DNA of 64,000 bases from Ascidia mentula (Eukaryota > Chordata > Ascidiacea > Phlebobranchia > Ascidiidae), in contig OX387200.1 of assembly GCA_947561715.1 (NCBI GenBank), positions 13,270,501-13,334,500 on the forward strand. The letters are read 5' to 3'. Numbering within the stretch: position 1 is the stretch's first letter; each line of letters opens with the position of its first letter. The notes below the pieces were generated by a model, which saw only the letters and a list, made by a program, of their open reading frames with translations, made no database searches and had not been told where the DNA came from. Positions 46,985 through 58,185 of the stretch are shown here, one piece after another. The translations under genes and the position numbers were made by a program.

Positions 46985-47211
46985 GTCGTGGCCACTGTAA
47001 AAGTAGTTATGACCGATTTATGACAATATGCATTAATATTCGTTCCATAAATCGTTAAAACTTTTTAATTTTTTTATATTTTTTGAAACTACATGCCATT
47101 CCATGCAACTTGTGCAAAAATCATCGAGATCCGTTGAGAAACGGCAAAGTTATAAGCGTTCAAAGTTTTGTCGACTGGAAAAAAAAATTTGTCGACTAGC
47201 GTCTCGTTGGT
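46985..47211 (-). repeat. Right terminal inverted repeat
   Basis: Inverse of 42720-42945; see the 4.49-kb element. It ends GTCTCGTTGGT before the GGTTTTGT flank. Confidence 0.85.
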
Positions 47212-47734
47212 GGTTTTGTCCACAAAATATCTAAATTGTACAGGTCGAAACAGTGTGTAAACCTAAATTATATTGTCATAGTTTGAGGTTATATGTGTTA
47301 TATCGCGGTCCTATGTCCCTTCACCACTGTCAACAATTCGGTATTGCGAATACAAGTTTTACCTGAACCCTGTGCTGTCTGAATTTTGCTTTTGCCTTGG
47401 TTGGTTGTCCTACTGCTGTATGAAACTAGAATGTTCTATTTGAATAAGGACATTTTAAGACCAAAAAGTCGTTTTCTGCTAACGTTGTTTCCTGCTGTCT
47501 GATTGATTGGGAAAAAGTCGATATTTTTTTACTCTGGTTCCACAATAAGGAGAATTGTGTATTTAATTTATGTGTTTTTGGTCGCTTAAACCGCAGCGCC
47601 TTCGGAATAAAGTTGATGTGTTCCTTTTGACCAGAGTGGTTTGCGCGTTTCCATTGCAGAAATCCCCGCTGTTGCACTGCCCGGGCGCAAGAAGTCACGC
47701 CTGCCTGACTGCCAAGGGCAGCGCAACATACAGA

Positions 47735-48110
47735 GTCGGAGCGCGTACTCAACGCTTTCTTGGAAAACTAACCGACCTCGGCCGGTCGAGTTACTTACGG
47801 AGTCATTGATCACAAACAAACGTTACAGCTGCTGCGTCCATCGTGTGGCTTGAAACTGGTTTATTGTCTTTTATAATAATTAACCTGTTCGACTTAATTT
47901 CTCCCACAAATTACAAACTAGTTATCGATAATAAGCATATTATTTCCAGGTTGACAAAAACCACGTAAATGTTCGGAAAATTTACTTTTTAATTGCATCT
48001 GCGTTTATGTAAATACTTCCCCACAATTACTGCCGGTTTACTCAGTTGATAAACTAGGCACCACATTGAGTAGAGCAATAAGTCAAAAATTGCGCACAAT
48101 TTCAAATAAT
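47735..48110 (+). repeat. Flanking direct repeat, left copy
   Basis: Starts near CGCGTACTCAACGCTTTCTTGG and runs past CCGACCTCGGCC, TCATTGATCACAAACAAACG, CTGCTGCGTCCATCG, TTTCTCCCACAAATTACAAAC, TCCAGGTTGACA and GAGTAGAGCAA. The same blocks in the same order lie at 50407-50845. The pair brackets the SLC25A20 gene in direct orientation. This copy lies 520 bp right of the 4.49-kb element and 140 bp from the SLC25A20 stop. Confidence 0.85.
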
Positions 48111-48249
48111 AGTCTGTAATTTACATACTGAAGTCTCTTGCATATTTTTTTAACCTATTTTGTTAAATAAAATGTCCTTTTTACAAAGCAACAAACTAAA
48201 AACTTTCTCCAACGTTAATTGTAACATCACATTTTTGCCAAAGCATTGT

Positions 48250-49858
48250 TCATGATGGTGGAATAATGTAATTCAAAAACTTCAGTGCAGCTTCGAAGCC
48301 AAGGAAACAACACTAACAAAAAAAATTATGTTAGTAACTTAGGGGTCTAGACACAGACCAACACTTAACTTACAGCATTTGCCGGAAAAGCTCTGAGCAT
48401 AACTGGAACTAGGCCTTTGTACATTCCACGAATTCCATCAGTTTTCATAACATCTTTAAATACATCATAATTTCCCGAAAACTTTCCTTCAGGAGCTGAA
48501 AAACATTTCCATTAGATTTATTTGTGCAACCATGGCAATAAACATCACCAAAATCACGTTTTTAGTTATTAGTTTAATACATCAGAAAAAAATTGAATAA
48601 AATATGTTTCTAGAGTGATAATACCAAGTCCAGAAGTGCTAAGAAGAAAACATACTTTAGTAATTATTAATTTATGCCAGAAGAACAGTCGTATTTAAAT
48701 TGTAGTATGGCTGGTAGCGAAAGTAGCATGAACAACAACACTACATTTACCTGTCTGCAAACGAGATTTAAGAACATCTGCTGGTATCGCAACTAACCAA
48801 TTAAAAATTCCTGCCATTCCACCAGCGAACAAGACTTTTCCAATGCTTAGCTTGTTTGGACTATAAATGCAGTATATTACATATTTAATAGTAATGTTTA
48901 GATGCAGTGTTCTGCAGTACTTTGATCACTTACTCTTGTCCTTGTGGAGTGAGAAAATTCTTAATTCCCTCGTATGTGGCAAAATACATTCCACTGGCAG
49001 GAACATCTAAATAAGTCATACACATTTAAACTCCAATCATATTTGCAATTTGATTACAACAAACCTCTACATAAGGTCAACACAGTTCCTCTATAAATAC
49101 TTCGAACACCACCTTCTTTGTAAAGTTTTTTTGCACAGTCAACTGGACCGTTGTATTTTTTTTCTGTTGTGCTTTGTTGAATTTGCAACAAACACTTTAT
49201 ACGTTCTCCGGGGGTCATTATTACTGTAGTAAGAATCCCAGAAAATCCACCTGCTACAAGCAATTCCCCAAACCTACAAAATGCCAAATGTTTAATTGCA
49301 AAATTAACTTAAAACTAGTGCAATTCTTAAAAGCTGGGAAACCATTTTATGTACCACTGCATACAACAAAAACTGAAAATTTTGCCCAACATACTTCAAT
49401 TTAGAGGTTTTGTCCTGCTTAAATTTGGAAATGATGTCTTTGCCAACCCCAAAACCGAAAAAACTTAAAGCAAAAATAGGCGATACTCCTGCAATCGGTG
49501 CAGCCATTCCTTTGTACAAGCCTCGGATGCCCTAATAAATTATTGTTTTAACACATGATATTTACATTATTTACCACAACAGTAGCAACTACACCTCATT
49601 TCGAATAGTTTTGGTAAAACAATCCCAAGTGCCAGTAAACATAGGTGCTTGACCAGGAGATGGAGTAGGCATTGTCTGAAGCCGGACCTTCATAAATACA
49701 TTCGTGTGAAACAAGAAAAAGTAACTTCCAAGTTACAAATCTTTTTACAAAAAAACCTTAATGGTGTCAAGAGGATGACCACTAGCCACTGCACATATTC
49801 CACCGACACCACCAGCAAGAAAGTCCCTCCACACACCTCCTTTTGCAGTTTCCCCCAT
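48250..49858 (-). CDS. SLC25A20: Mitochondrial carnitine/acylcarnitine carrier
   Basis: Eight minus-strand exons join in phase: 49858-49757, 49687-49595, 49531-49395, 49273-49065, 49006-48934, 48860-48751, 48495-48374, 48312-48250 (302 aa; the human protein has 301). It exchanges acylcarnitine for carnitine across the inner mitochondrial membrane for beta-oxidation. Three carrier repeats are visible, each with the P-x-D/E-x-x-K signature: HPLDTIK (29-34), TPGERIK (132-137) and PADVLK (231-236). Repeat-end motifs GLYKGM, SIYRGT and GMYKGL are also present. The C-terminus [20 protein letters not shown] is diagnostic of the carnitine carrier. A ~400-bp direct repeat flanks the gene on both sides. 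Confidence 0.95.
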
Positions 49859-51239
49859 AATTTTGCAAAAGTCTAACAAAATAAACCTTGAAAAAAGTTT
49901 TACAAACTCAAAGCTTTTAGTTTTACGTTAAAACTATCGGTGAAAACATTATTGTTGCTTCTAATTAAACCCAGCTATTTTGGCAGACACAAGCAAAATT
50001 TCACCAAGTTTTTGCGGGTGCCTACGAAAGCATAGCAAAAAGGTAAATGGCTAGGATCATAGCTAGATGGACTTTGAACAGTTATGCTTCATTTCCCACC
50101 ACTAACCATAGAAATGTGACCATAATATACTTATGTGAGTGTATGGTGATCTAAAAAGAACTGATTTCATCACAGAATACTAAATCATGGAACGGAAACT
50201 TTGTCGGAAGTGCATAATACTTTACGCAAAACAAATTAAAAGTTGGGTTGAATGCGATTACCTGTAAATTGAAGAATACTTTATAAATGTGTAGTAAGAA
50301 AAAAATGCATCATCACTTTAGAGAATCCATATTGAGAGCTTTGCAGTGCCACAATACAGCGTACGTTTTGTATCTGCTGCGTGTTGATCGTTCAATGTAT
50401 AACATGCATAATCGGAGCACGTACTTAAACGCTTTCTTGGCAAACTGACCGACCTCGGCCGTTTGTGTTACTTGCAGCGTCATTGATCAGAAACAAACGT
50501 TACGGCTGCTGCGTCCATCGTATGGCTTGAAACTTGTTTTTTGTCTTTAATAATAAATAAACTATTCTAGTTAATTTCTCCCACAAGTTACAAACTAGTT
50601 ATTAGCATTAAGCACATTATGTCCAGGTTGACAGAAGTAGATGTTCGAAATATTTACTTTTAAATTAAATTTTTTAAATTATAATATTTACTTTTAAATC
50701 TGCGTTTATGTAAATAGCCTACTTCCCCACAATTACTGCAGGTTTACTTGTTTTTAAATAACGTTTCGGGTGCAATCATTTTAAACTAGGCACCATATTG
50801 AGTAGAGCAACTGCTCAAAAATTGCGTAACGTGCGTAGCACTTAACGCAAAATAATAACTAGGGCCTACATGCGGCGTTTTAGGGGGATTAAATATCTAT
50901 TGAATAAAACAAAATTTTGAACTTTTTAAAGAAACCAGAAGTTTGGTTTTTCGTTTTCTGAATAATGTGGATGATTTGACATAAATCGCGTCGCATCATT
51001 TTTTTATGGCGATTTTTGTCTACCGCCTTTCGATTAAAATATGAACAAATACAAGTATTGGAAGATTAAATCGAGTAATATTAATCAAATCGAGTGCTTT
51101 GCTTGTTATGTTTTTTTCTAGGACACCATTTTTGCATACAGTAATAGGCGGTGTTTCGGAAATATTTATTTCGCAACAACAACAACAAACTTTAATTTTG
51201 ACATGAAAAGTTGACAAACGAATATATGACTGCCTTTTT
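49859..51239. other. Spacer upstream of SLC25A20
   Basis: It includes the SLC25A20 promoter side, the right copy of the direct repeat (50407-50845) and an otherwise featureless AT-rich stretch. The minus-strand frame 51020-51217 is not supported. Confidence 0.45.
50407..50845 (+). repeat. Flanking direct repeat, right copy
   Basis: Second copy of 47735-48110, with an internal expansion around 50660-50700 (TTTACTTTTAAAT twice) and near 50740-50790. It lies about 550 bp upstream of the SLC25A20 start codon. Confidence 0.85.
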
Positions 51240-52031
51240 ATGCGATTTCTGGATCTTGACGAAGATGAATATTATAATGAACACAAATTATCAAAACCAG
51301 TTGATGTCAGGAAACAGTATAAGAAACTTAAATTGGTTAGTATTTTCACTTGTTTAAAGACATCTTAAAGGTAAGAATTGTTTTCACTTGGATCCCTTTT
51401 AATGATGTTGCAATTATGCCCACCAGGATATTATAACTATCAAATGTTCTTTGGTGGCGCTATAACACAAAAGTCCCAAGTATTGTTGACCCAAAGGCTA
51501 TTGGAGCAACATTACCTACAGGAGAATTAAACGACATCATGACACCATAGTATACTCTTATCTCCGTCACGCATGATTTCTAAAGAGATTAAATGCGACT
51601 TTTTGCATGTGGAGAGATCTTAACACCATATGCAAATGGAAAACAAAGCAGAAGTATTCAACTTACATTTGTTTTTAGGTGTACCTCAAAATGCCTGTGC
51701 ATGACGTAATGGAATTGTGACGCGATCACGACGTAGTGGAATTGTGACGCGATCACGACGTAGTGGAATTGTGACGCGACCACGACGTAGTTTGTGAGTA
51801 GTAGTAAGACATTTAAGGGCAAAAAATGTAGCTTGTCACAAGTAGACTATTTTACGTTATGTTATTGGGTCTTGCGTGTATATTTTCAAATGTGCTGCTT
51901 ATTTATTTGCATGTATCTTGACTCTTAATTTGAACAACAATTTACTATAGGGTTTTGATCATTATGATGTGTTGGGTCAGTATGAATGCATTCCAAAAAC
52001 TAAGTTTGTACCCGCTCCCACAAATATATAA
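51240..52031 (+). CDS. Small two-exon protein, not recognised
   Basis: Exon 51240-51335 (MRFLDLDEDEYYNEHKLSKP..., ending KKLKL) has donor GTTAGT. Exon 51951-52031 (GFDHYDVLGQYECIPKTKFV..., ending PAPTNI-stop) follows acceptor TTTACTATAG. Phase 0 joins give 58 aa, acidic at the N-terminus, Lys- and Tyr-rich in the middle, with no membrane segment or signal peptide. Amino-acid composition and splice sites look real rather than accidental, but I do not recognise the family. It may be a conserved microprotein or lack a middle exon in the 51336-51950 interval, which contains a 27-bp tandem repeat. Confidence 0.5.
51711..51791 (+). repeat. 27-bp tandem repeat, three copies
   Basis: Units GGAATTGTGACGCGATCACG + ACGTAGT start at 51711, 51738 and 51765. 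The third has one substitution (GACCACG). Each unit contains the palindrome CGTGATCGCG-like core GCGATCACGACGT. It lies in the putative intron of the small gene. Confidence 0.92.
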
Positions 52032-54342
52032 GTTATAATTTAAATTGTGTCTCTAATGATAAAAATAAATATTATTGCAAGATTTATGGTTCTTGATTAT
52101 AAAGTAAAAATGTATGGCATCTATAGTACAAACAATCATCACACTCTCCGCAAAAACTGACCATGCCTTTGAGGCGAAATATATTTTTCTTCTATTAAAT
52201 ACATTTTAAAAGCTGTCTTTAAAGCTAAACAAAAACTGGTCGAAAAAATATCGTCGTATTTCGAAAAGTGGCCATAAGAGTAGGATGATGACACAGCGGC
52301 AGTGGAAAACACAAAAGTCATTCGCACGACATCGGAAGGGCTGTGGATAATTTAACACACATTAATAGCGAATGTTATGTAAGTTACATCCGTGCCATAG
52401 CTGGTAAACTTGCATACCAGTGGACCGTAATTACGCAACGTTATGACGTAAGCATTTTTGGGCGGCGTGGTTACACTTTGTCGTTACATAAGCACATGAC
52501 GCTACAACGTCATTAATTTTTTTAATTGGCTGTAAAAACACTACAACAAATGAAGGCTTGTGTTTTCTCTGTAGCAAAGTCATACTTTTTTTGTGTGGTA
52601 ATAACAGTTTTTTTTGCCCAAACGTAAATTTTTGTTTTAAGTGAAATTCTGTTCCCCGACGTTTCTATAGTTTTCCTAAATTTTCTTATGGCTCTGCTCA
52701 TGCTTTAATTGAAAAATTCTTTTCTAAACCAATGCCGTGTCCATCAGTCCACGCAGACAGAAACCGTTGGGACCTCGCACTCTGCCCGGCGCATTTTCGA
52801 TGCTATATTACACTTTGTTCTTTGCTGTGTAGCATTTAAAAACGCGAGAATATATCTGTTTATTACTGAAGAGTTTGCGTCGTGTTATTCACACAAATAA
52901 ACCATGGCAAAATGTACTTGAAGCTATTGCATTAACCAACAACTTTACCAGGAACAACTGAAGTACCGGTTCGGCATTACCTACAGAAATTTGATCATAT
53001 ACTTTATCACTGGAATTGATTGTCATGACGAACTATTTTTAAATTATGTTGTTGATTTCTGGTGTTTGTTTTTGAGTTTTTATGGGCGCAAAAACTCACA
53101 AAGAAATACGAGCACATATTTCAGTGGAATATACAGTTTCATAAAAATATCGTTTTCTGACCATTTTTATAGCTGAACAGTTGATAATGCAAAAGCCAAC
53201 CGCACCTAAACCAACTATTCAGCTTTTGTAAAAAAACAAGCACAATTTGTTACATGGTGTGATCAAAACAAGAATCGTTTTGTCACAGCTGTTCGTTGTT
53301 ATTGGATGCATGTACACATTAATATGACTTAAATTTAAGTTACAAGTAGTTAAAATTGTCCAAGAGAAAAAGCAGGATCTCTGAAAGCAGTTTAGATAAA
53401 ATCAAAGTAAATATTGCTCAATATACCCATAATCTCCCGATCAATATAGTAAGAATTTTCGCCTTTATTCATGCGATAATTATGTGATGTGTGACAGAGC
53501 CACTTGAACATGGCCAAGTTAGCGCCCGAAAATCAGTACACAACAAAATGCTAGTATCTGCTTAACAGTTGGCTGTTATATTTAATTAGACGTTTTGAAA
53601 AACAACCCATGCAAACTTAACAACAATATTTTCTCGAATGACATTTGGGTCGATCGTTGTCACTGAGAAATAATATTGAGAATCGATGAACAATTTCATG
53701 TTTTAGCGAATTAAAAAAATAATAATTCACTTTTAAACGAAATGACTTGTTTAGAAAAAGAAAATCTGCATATGATTATGAAATACGTCACATTGCATAA
53801 ATTTATATACAGTTTATACTCTTTACAAATAATTTTGCCTGAAGTACTGAATTATTTCGACTTTCTGCCATTTGATGATGTAAATTGTTTTCATAATTTC
53901 ATGCAGTTGGTAATTGAATCTTACATGACAATTGTAATACCCCGAAAACAGCATTTTTTCACAAGAGAAGACATGATTACGTCAAACCATATCTCTAATT
54001 TATAAAATGACGTCATGATTACGTCATTGTATCGATTACGTCAACACCTGCATGCTGATACCTAAACAACTTCATGACAAAACATCGTAGTATTTCAGAA
54101 AGTGGGATTAGAAAATTTATTATTTTCGAGTCGTTTGAATCTATATTGCCAACGTTTACATAATAAAAGTTCAGTTCGAGTTTCCTATCTCTACCTGCGT
54201 TTCACGTGATATAAATTTATTTGCGAGTTTCCTATCTCTTCACATGCAAAAGGTCGCTCAGGAGGAGCCGTTGCACTACCTTATGAATATACTATATGTT
54301 GGCACCATCTTCGAATTACTTTGGCCATTATAGAGTCTACGG
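52032..54342. other. Spacer without supported gene
   Basis: AT-rich. Open frames at 52139-52327, 52709-52900, 52991-53176 and 53742-54005 lack motifs. Around 53979-54040 there are four near-consensus ATF/CREB-like strings (ATTACGTCA, TGACGTCA), possibly chance. Confidence 0.45.
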
Positions 54343-55209
54343 CAGTGCTTTTCAACCTTTTTGAAGTGTGTCCGCACTTTTTTGTAGCACGAAAATTTCA
54401 TCCGCACAATGCGGCCCAATGAATTAAATTTATTACTATAAGTCGGCTCTTCTGGCTAGTTGAAGTTTCAACATTTCGGCTCATTTCGTTACACCCTGTT
54501 AAGGACTGTTGCATCGCAACCGAAACTTTGAATGCGTAAAGAATATTGCCACAAGCAGTAGCTATAACCAGATACTGCCAATACTGTAATTTCACAAAGG
54601 AAATTTTGCAAGAAATTTTAGTTGTAGAGAAACTAACTTATAACTTAATTTACTATTAGGTCAGAGTTTTCTTCGGCGATGTAAACCGCTCTAAAAAGTG
54701 ACATGTAATAATGATTTTACGCTCGAACCAAATTTTTTTGTAAAGCCCGTGCCACAGGACCTAAAAAAAAGATTTTTTCAACCATATTCTCCAACCGGAC
54801 CCGAGAAGCCTGCAGGTAAGGTCCGAAACTCTTAACAGCTCAGAACAAAACTGCATCATCTTGTGTGAAATAAATAGGGAGAGATGACCAAGGTAAGGCC
54901 CACATCATGATTTTGGGCGGTCTTCGACATAAATGCGACAAAACAGTTGTCGTTCATTTTCAGTTACGATTCCAAATTTGATTTTAGCAAAATTATTTGC
55001 GCCGATTACACACATAACCAAATTACATTTCAGTGATTCCAAACTTTGAGAGAACTGGTGACGGTAACCAAATATGAAACATATAGTCAAACTTAAGGCT
55101 ATTTATCGGGCGAATGTCATCCACACTCATCCGCACCATGTTGCCCATTCGCACAACAAATTTTCACATCCGTACCAGTGCGGATGGTCCCACAGGTTGA
55201 AAAGCACTG
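54343..55209. mobile_element. hAT-like MITE, 867 bp
   Basis: The left end CAGTGCTTTTCAACCT and right end AGGTTGAAAAGCACTG are perfect inverted repeats of 15-16 bp. Flanks GTCTACGG (54335-54342) and CTCTACGG (55210-55217) form an 8-bp target duplication with one mismatch, as for hAT transposases. Subterminal GTGTCCGCACT / AGTGCGGATGG repeats occur several times (CATCCGCAC). No transposase frame is present, so it is non-autonomous. Confidence 0.85.
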
Positions 55210-55299
55210 CTCTACGGTACTAACTGTTAACAAAATCGTAAGGCGGGTGATTGGCAACATCGATCAAGTGCCAAAAAGAAACCCTAAACGGGATTCGTG

Positions 55300-55370
55300 G
55301 CTAGGATATCCTGGGTTAGAATCACGATGTGGTCAAAACAATAAAAAAAGTCGTTGGCGCCCGAATGCAT
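55300..55370. repeat. B-box-like repeat fragment, second copy
   Basis: GGATATCCTGGGTTAGAATC...GATGTGGTCAAAACAATAAAAAAAGTCGTT is shared with 29428-29480. A separate ~60-bp block (CTATATAGGCTTATATGTGG-ATCAAGTT) at 55815-55870 matches 29060-29115 in the same order, so these two regions share more than one old repeat. Confidence 0.4.
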
Positions 55371-56418
55371 AACAGGAAACTGAAAAGATCTGTGTATATT
55401 CTGCGTGTCGAAGAATGGTGAAAATGGCAAAAATCGAGGCCCTGCATGTAACCAGAGACTACTGACGCTGTTGTTTTAGTATTCTATGATGTAACATACA
55501 ATGAAAAAGTTGCTTGGTTTTAAGGTGACTAGGCCAAAGGACAATTTTAATTTTTTTTTTAACAGCGTCATCATTAGTTTGATGAAACAACCTACACTAG
55601 ACAGCTGGAAGGTATGAACTTGTCACATAGTCAAATGTTAAACTTATCATTAATTTTGACCTTTTATTTTACCGGTATACTATTTCAAGAATATTCTATA
55701 ACTTCATAAAACGATGTCCATTTAACACATCAATAGTTTTGTTTAACGGTATGAAGTGTCTTGTCAGTTAACGTTTTTTATCACATTTTTTTGAAAAAGA
55801 ATTCTTTACTAGCCTATATAGGCTTATATGTGGATCAAGTTACGCAAAAACTTTGCAACCCGGTGTAGTAATATTTTATATAGCGAAAAGTTCACGCTAA
55901 GATTTTCTCTTAAAATTACTCCGAAATCTATTGGGGATCGGTACGTTTCACCAGATATAAAAAGAAAAGAGATATCCATGCATTGTGTAAACGTGTTTGT
56001 GACGCGCAAAATTTGCATGAGCACAGTTTAGAAGGACCGAGCGGCATTTGATTCAATACGCCATTGTCACCATTGATGATGAAAATCCGGTTTGCTTCGC
56101 TTCGGCAGTTTCCGAGTCTCTTGACTGAAATTGAAACGGTTCAATGGTTTGAACCCCTGTTGTCAAAATATGTACTAACGCTAGTTAACACGCCTGCTTG
56201 CTGCTTGTTTTAAGGGCCAAAACTACTTTTTGTGCCACCAATCATTGACTTGAAGAAATCGTACCTGGGATTAAGTAACATGTTGCGTTCCTGCAAAAAA
56301 GAATGGATCTTTTTTATGGTTTACAGTATTACAGAAACATATGCAAGTTAAATTTTTTGAAGGTTTTTATTTATTGGAGTGTGTGAAATTTGCATCTGGC
56401 TAGTACACCACCAAAAAA

Positions 56419-57818
56419 ATGTTTTCTATTGAAACAAAATTTAGTTTATTTTTGTTTCAACGAGTTGGAGGATGGATTATTCTTTGGTATACATTTTACC
56501 GGGCGATGAAGAGAATTTTTAGGTAGGAAAACCATTAGTTGTTTTCTAAGTGAATGGTTTATTGATGTCTGTAATTCTAAGATGTAGAAACCTAATTTCT
56601 TAAAACTAGGTTATTTTAATTTGTTTAATATTACTGTTCAATGCTTGTTTAGTTGGAATAGTTTTTAAACTGATTCATAATGTTTTAGTCCTTTTTTAAT
56701 TGCTTGGAACGTAATATTGCATTTAAATGACTTCAGGTATCGGAAACCAGAATATAGCTGCAGAATCACCACATTACTTCATGCTGTTGCAGTAACACTT
56801 GGTGCTGGCTTTGTTACTTTTTTTAATGGAACAAATCCATATAAATCACTAGGTTGGTGAATGCAAAATGTATAGTTCATGTCTAATGACATAAAAAAAA
56901 CTTTTTAGGATTAAAGAATACTGCTATCCAGATTTGGGTCGTCACAGTGTCGCTTGGTTACTTTTTATATGATTTTACATGGTTAGTATGTTTTTGAAAT
57001 ATCACTTCTAAATACCCACTACTCTTGTATAACTGTTGTTCAGGTGCCTCTACTATCAAACTGAGGGCCTAGTTATGCTGCTTCATCATGTGATAAGCAT
57101 TACATTTATGACAATTTGCTTGCATTTGGGTGTTTCTGGAACTGAAGTTGTTGCAACAATATTTGGAACAGAAATTACATCCATATTTCTGAATGTAAGA
57201 AGATGCAATTTTCCAGTAACAAACTCATTCTCTTATTCTGCAAATTATTTGCAGACTAGATGGTTTTTAAAAGAACACCAACATTATGCAGGAAAGACTG
57301 AAGGTTTTGTTGTGGACTTAATATTTGTGCTGTTGTTTCTTGGAGTTAGGATAGGTGTTGGTAAGTAACATAACCATATAATATGCAGGTGTAATATGTA
57401 TTGAAATTGACCTAGTTTCATTGTTTAGGTGGGCACCTACTTTTTAGCGTTTGGTTTTCAAACAATTCTCCAGGTTTAATAAAAGTTGGTGGAGGGTTGT
57501 TTTTTGGAGTGAACTGCATATTTTTGTTTCAAATTTTTTCATTTGCAAGGTATATACATATTTATTACTTTAAACTTAGTTTGCAATAGAATGCAAAAGA
57601 CACAGTTATGATTGTTTTATTTTTTCAGGTATCGTATAAGAGCTTGGACTAGTCAAAGGAAAAAGTCCTTTGCAAATGGTTCAACATACAGTCGAAAGTG
57701 TAACAGAGAAATGAATTGCAATGGTGAAGTTAAAAACCACATTAGGTGTGATTCTGGGGATCATCCTTTGATAAAACGTTCATTTGAAGTTCATGCACCT
57801 GCGTTAATAGCAGACTAG
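56419..57818 (+). CDS. TLCD5: TLC-domain membrane protein (TLCD5/TMEM136)
   Basis: Seven exons: 56419-56522, 56737-56852, 56909-56981, 57044-57194, 57255-57360, 57429-57549, 57629-57818 (286 aa). It is a TRAM/LAG1/CLN8 fold protein with about six membrane segments. Key family strings: YSCRITTLLHAVAVTLGAGF, VTVSLGYFLYDFTWCLYYQT, EGLVMLLHHVISI, SGTEVVATIFGTEITSIFLN, TRWFLKEHQHYAG and VVDLIFVLLFLGVRIGVG. The LHH and WCLYYQTEG motifs place it closest to TMEM136/TLCD5, whose exact lipid-related role is not settled. The hydrophilic ~60-residue C-terminus is longer and more polar than in vertebrates. The start gives an N-terminal membrane segment (WIILWYTFYRAM). Confidence 0.9.
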
Positions 57819-58053
57819 TTTCATTTGCTGTAGAATCCTATCTCTTTATGAGTTCTATGCATTCTTACAGACCTTATTTAATCTTGATTACATTATTTTG
57901 ACTCGTACACATATACAGATGTGACTTTTTACATGCCCTATTTTGTACTTTGTTTTTATATTCATTGCAACAGTTTTAAATGGTATGGGTACTTTTTAAG
58001 TTTATCTTGATGCAGTTGTACTATGTTTCTGAACTAGAAGATTGAGTCTAGCT

Positions 58054-58185
58054 CCAGCATGGGTAATCTCCAGCCCACAGGCCAAATATATTGCTGCAAA
58101 TAATTTATTTTATTAAGCTGTTACATTAACTCTCCTTGTTCACTTTACTCTCGTGTGGACCGCCTGTCAAATTTACCCATCCCTG
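58054..58185. mobile_element. hAT-like MITE, 132 bp
   Basis: Ends CCAGCATGGGTAA and TTTACCCATCCCTG are inverted repeats with mismatches. Flanks GTCTAGCT (58046-58053) and GTCTAGCC (58186-58193) form an 8-bp target duplication with one mismatch. It lies about 240 bp after the TLCD5 stop, probably in its 3' UTR. Confidence 0.65.

Larger units (their letters stand above)
42720..47211. mobile_element. 4.49-kb inverted-repeat element with Ulp1/PHD and SGNH genes
   Basis: The ends are inverted copies: left ACCAACGAGACGCTAGTCGA, right TCGACTAGCGTCTCGTTGGT. Inverted similarity continues about 230 bp inward (to ~42945 and from ~46985) before both sides run into inverted copies of one 166-bp unit. Flanks CGTTTTGT (42712-42719) and GGTTTTGT (47212-47219) form an 8-bp target duplication with one mismatch. 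Inside, both on the minus strand, are an SGNH-hydrolase gene (45810-44642) and a Ulp1-type protease with PHD finger (44237-43530). No transposase motif was found. The 8-bp duplication plus a Ulp1 gene would fit hAT-, MULE- or KDZ-like transposons, but that classification is inference. Confidence 0.8.

Noticed and set aside
46876..47058. 60-codon open frame in the 166-bp array
   Set aside because: It is made entirely of repeat units and the inverted repeat. The same string occurs in other frames elsewhere in the array.
49174..49404. Plus-strand frame across SLC25A20
   Set aside because: Antisense shadow of carrier exons and introns.
53979..54040. Cluster of TGACGTCA-like sites as an enhancer
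   Set aside because: Four short matches in AT-rich DNA with no gene close by. Not distinguishable from chance without conservation data.
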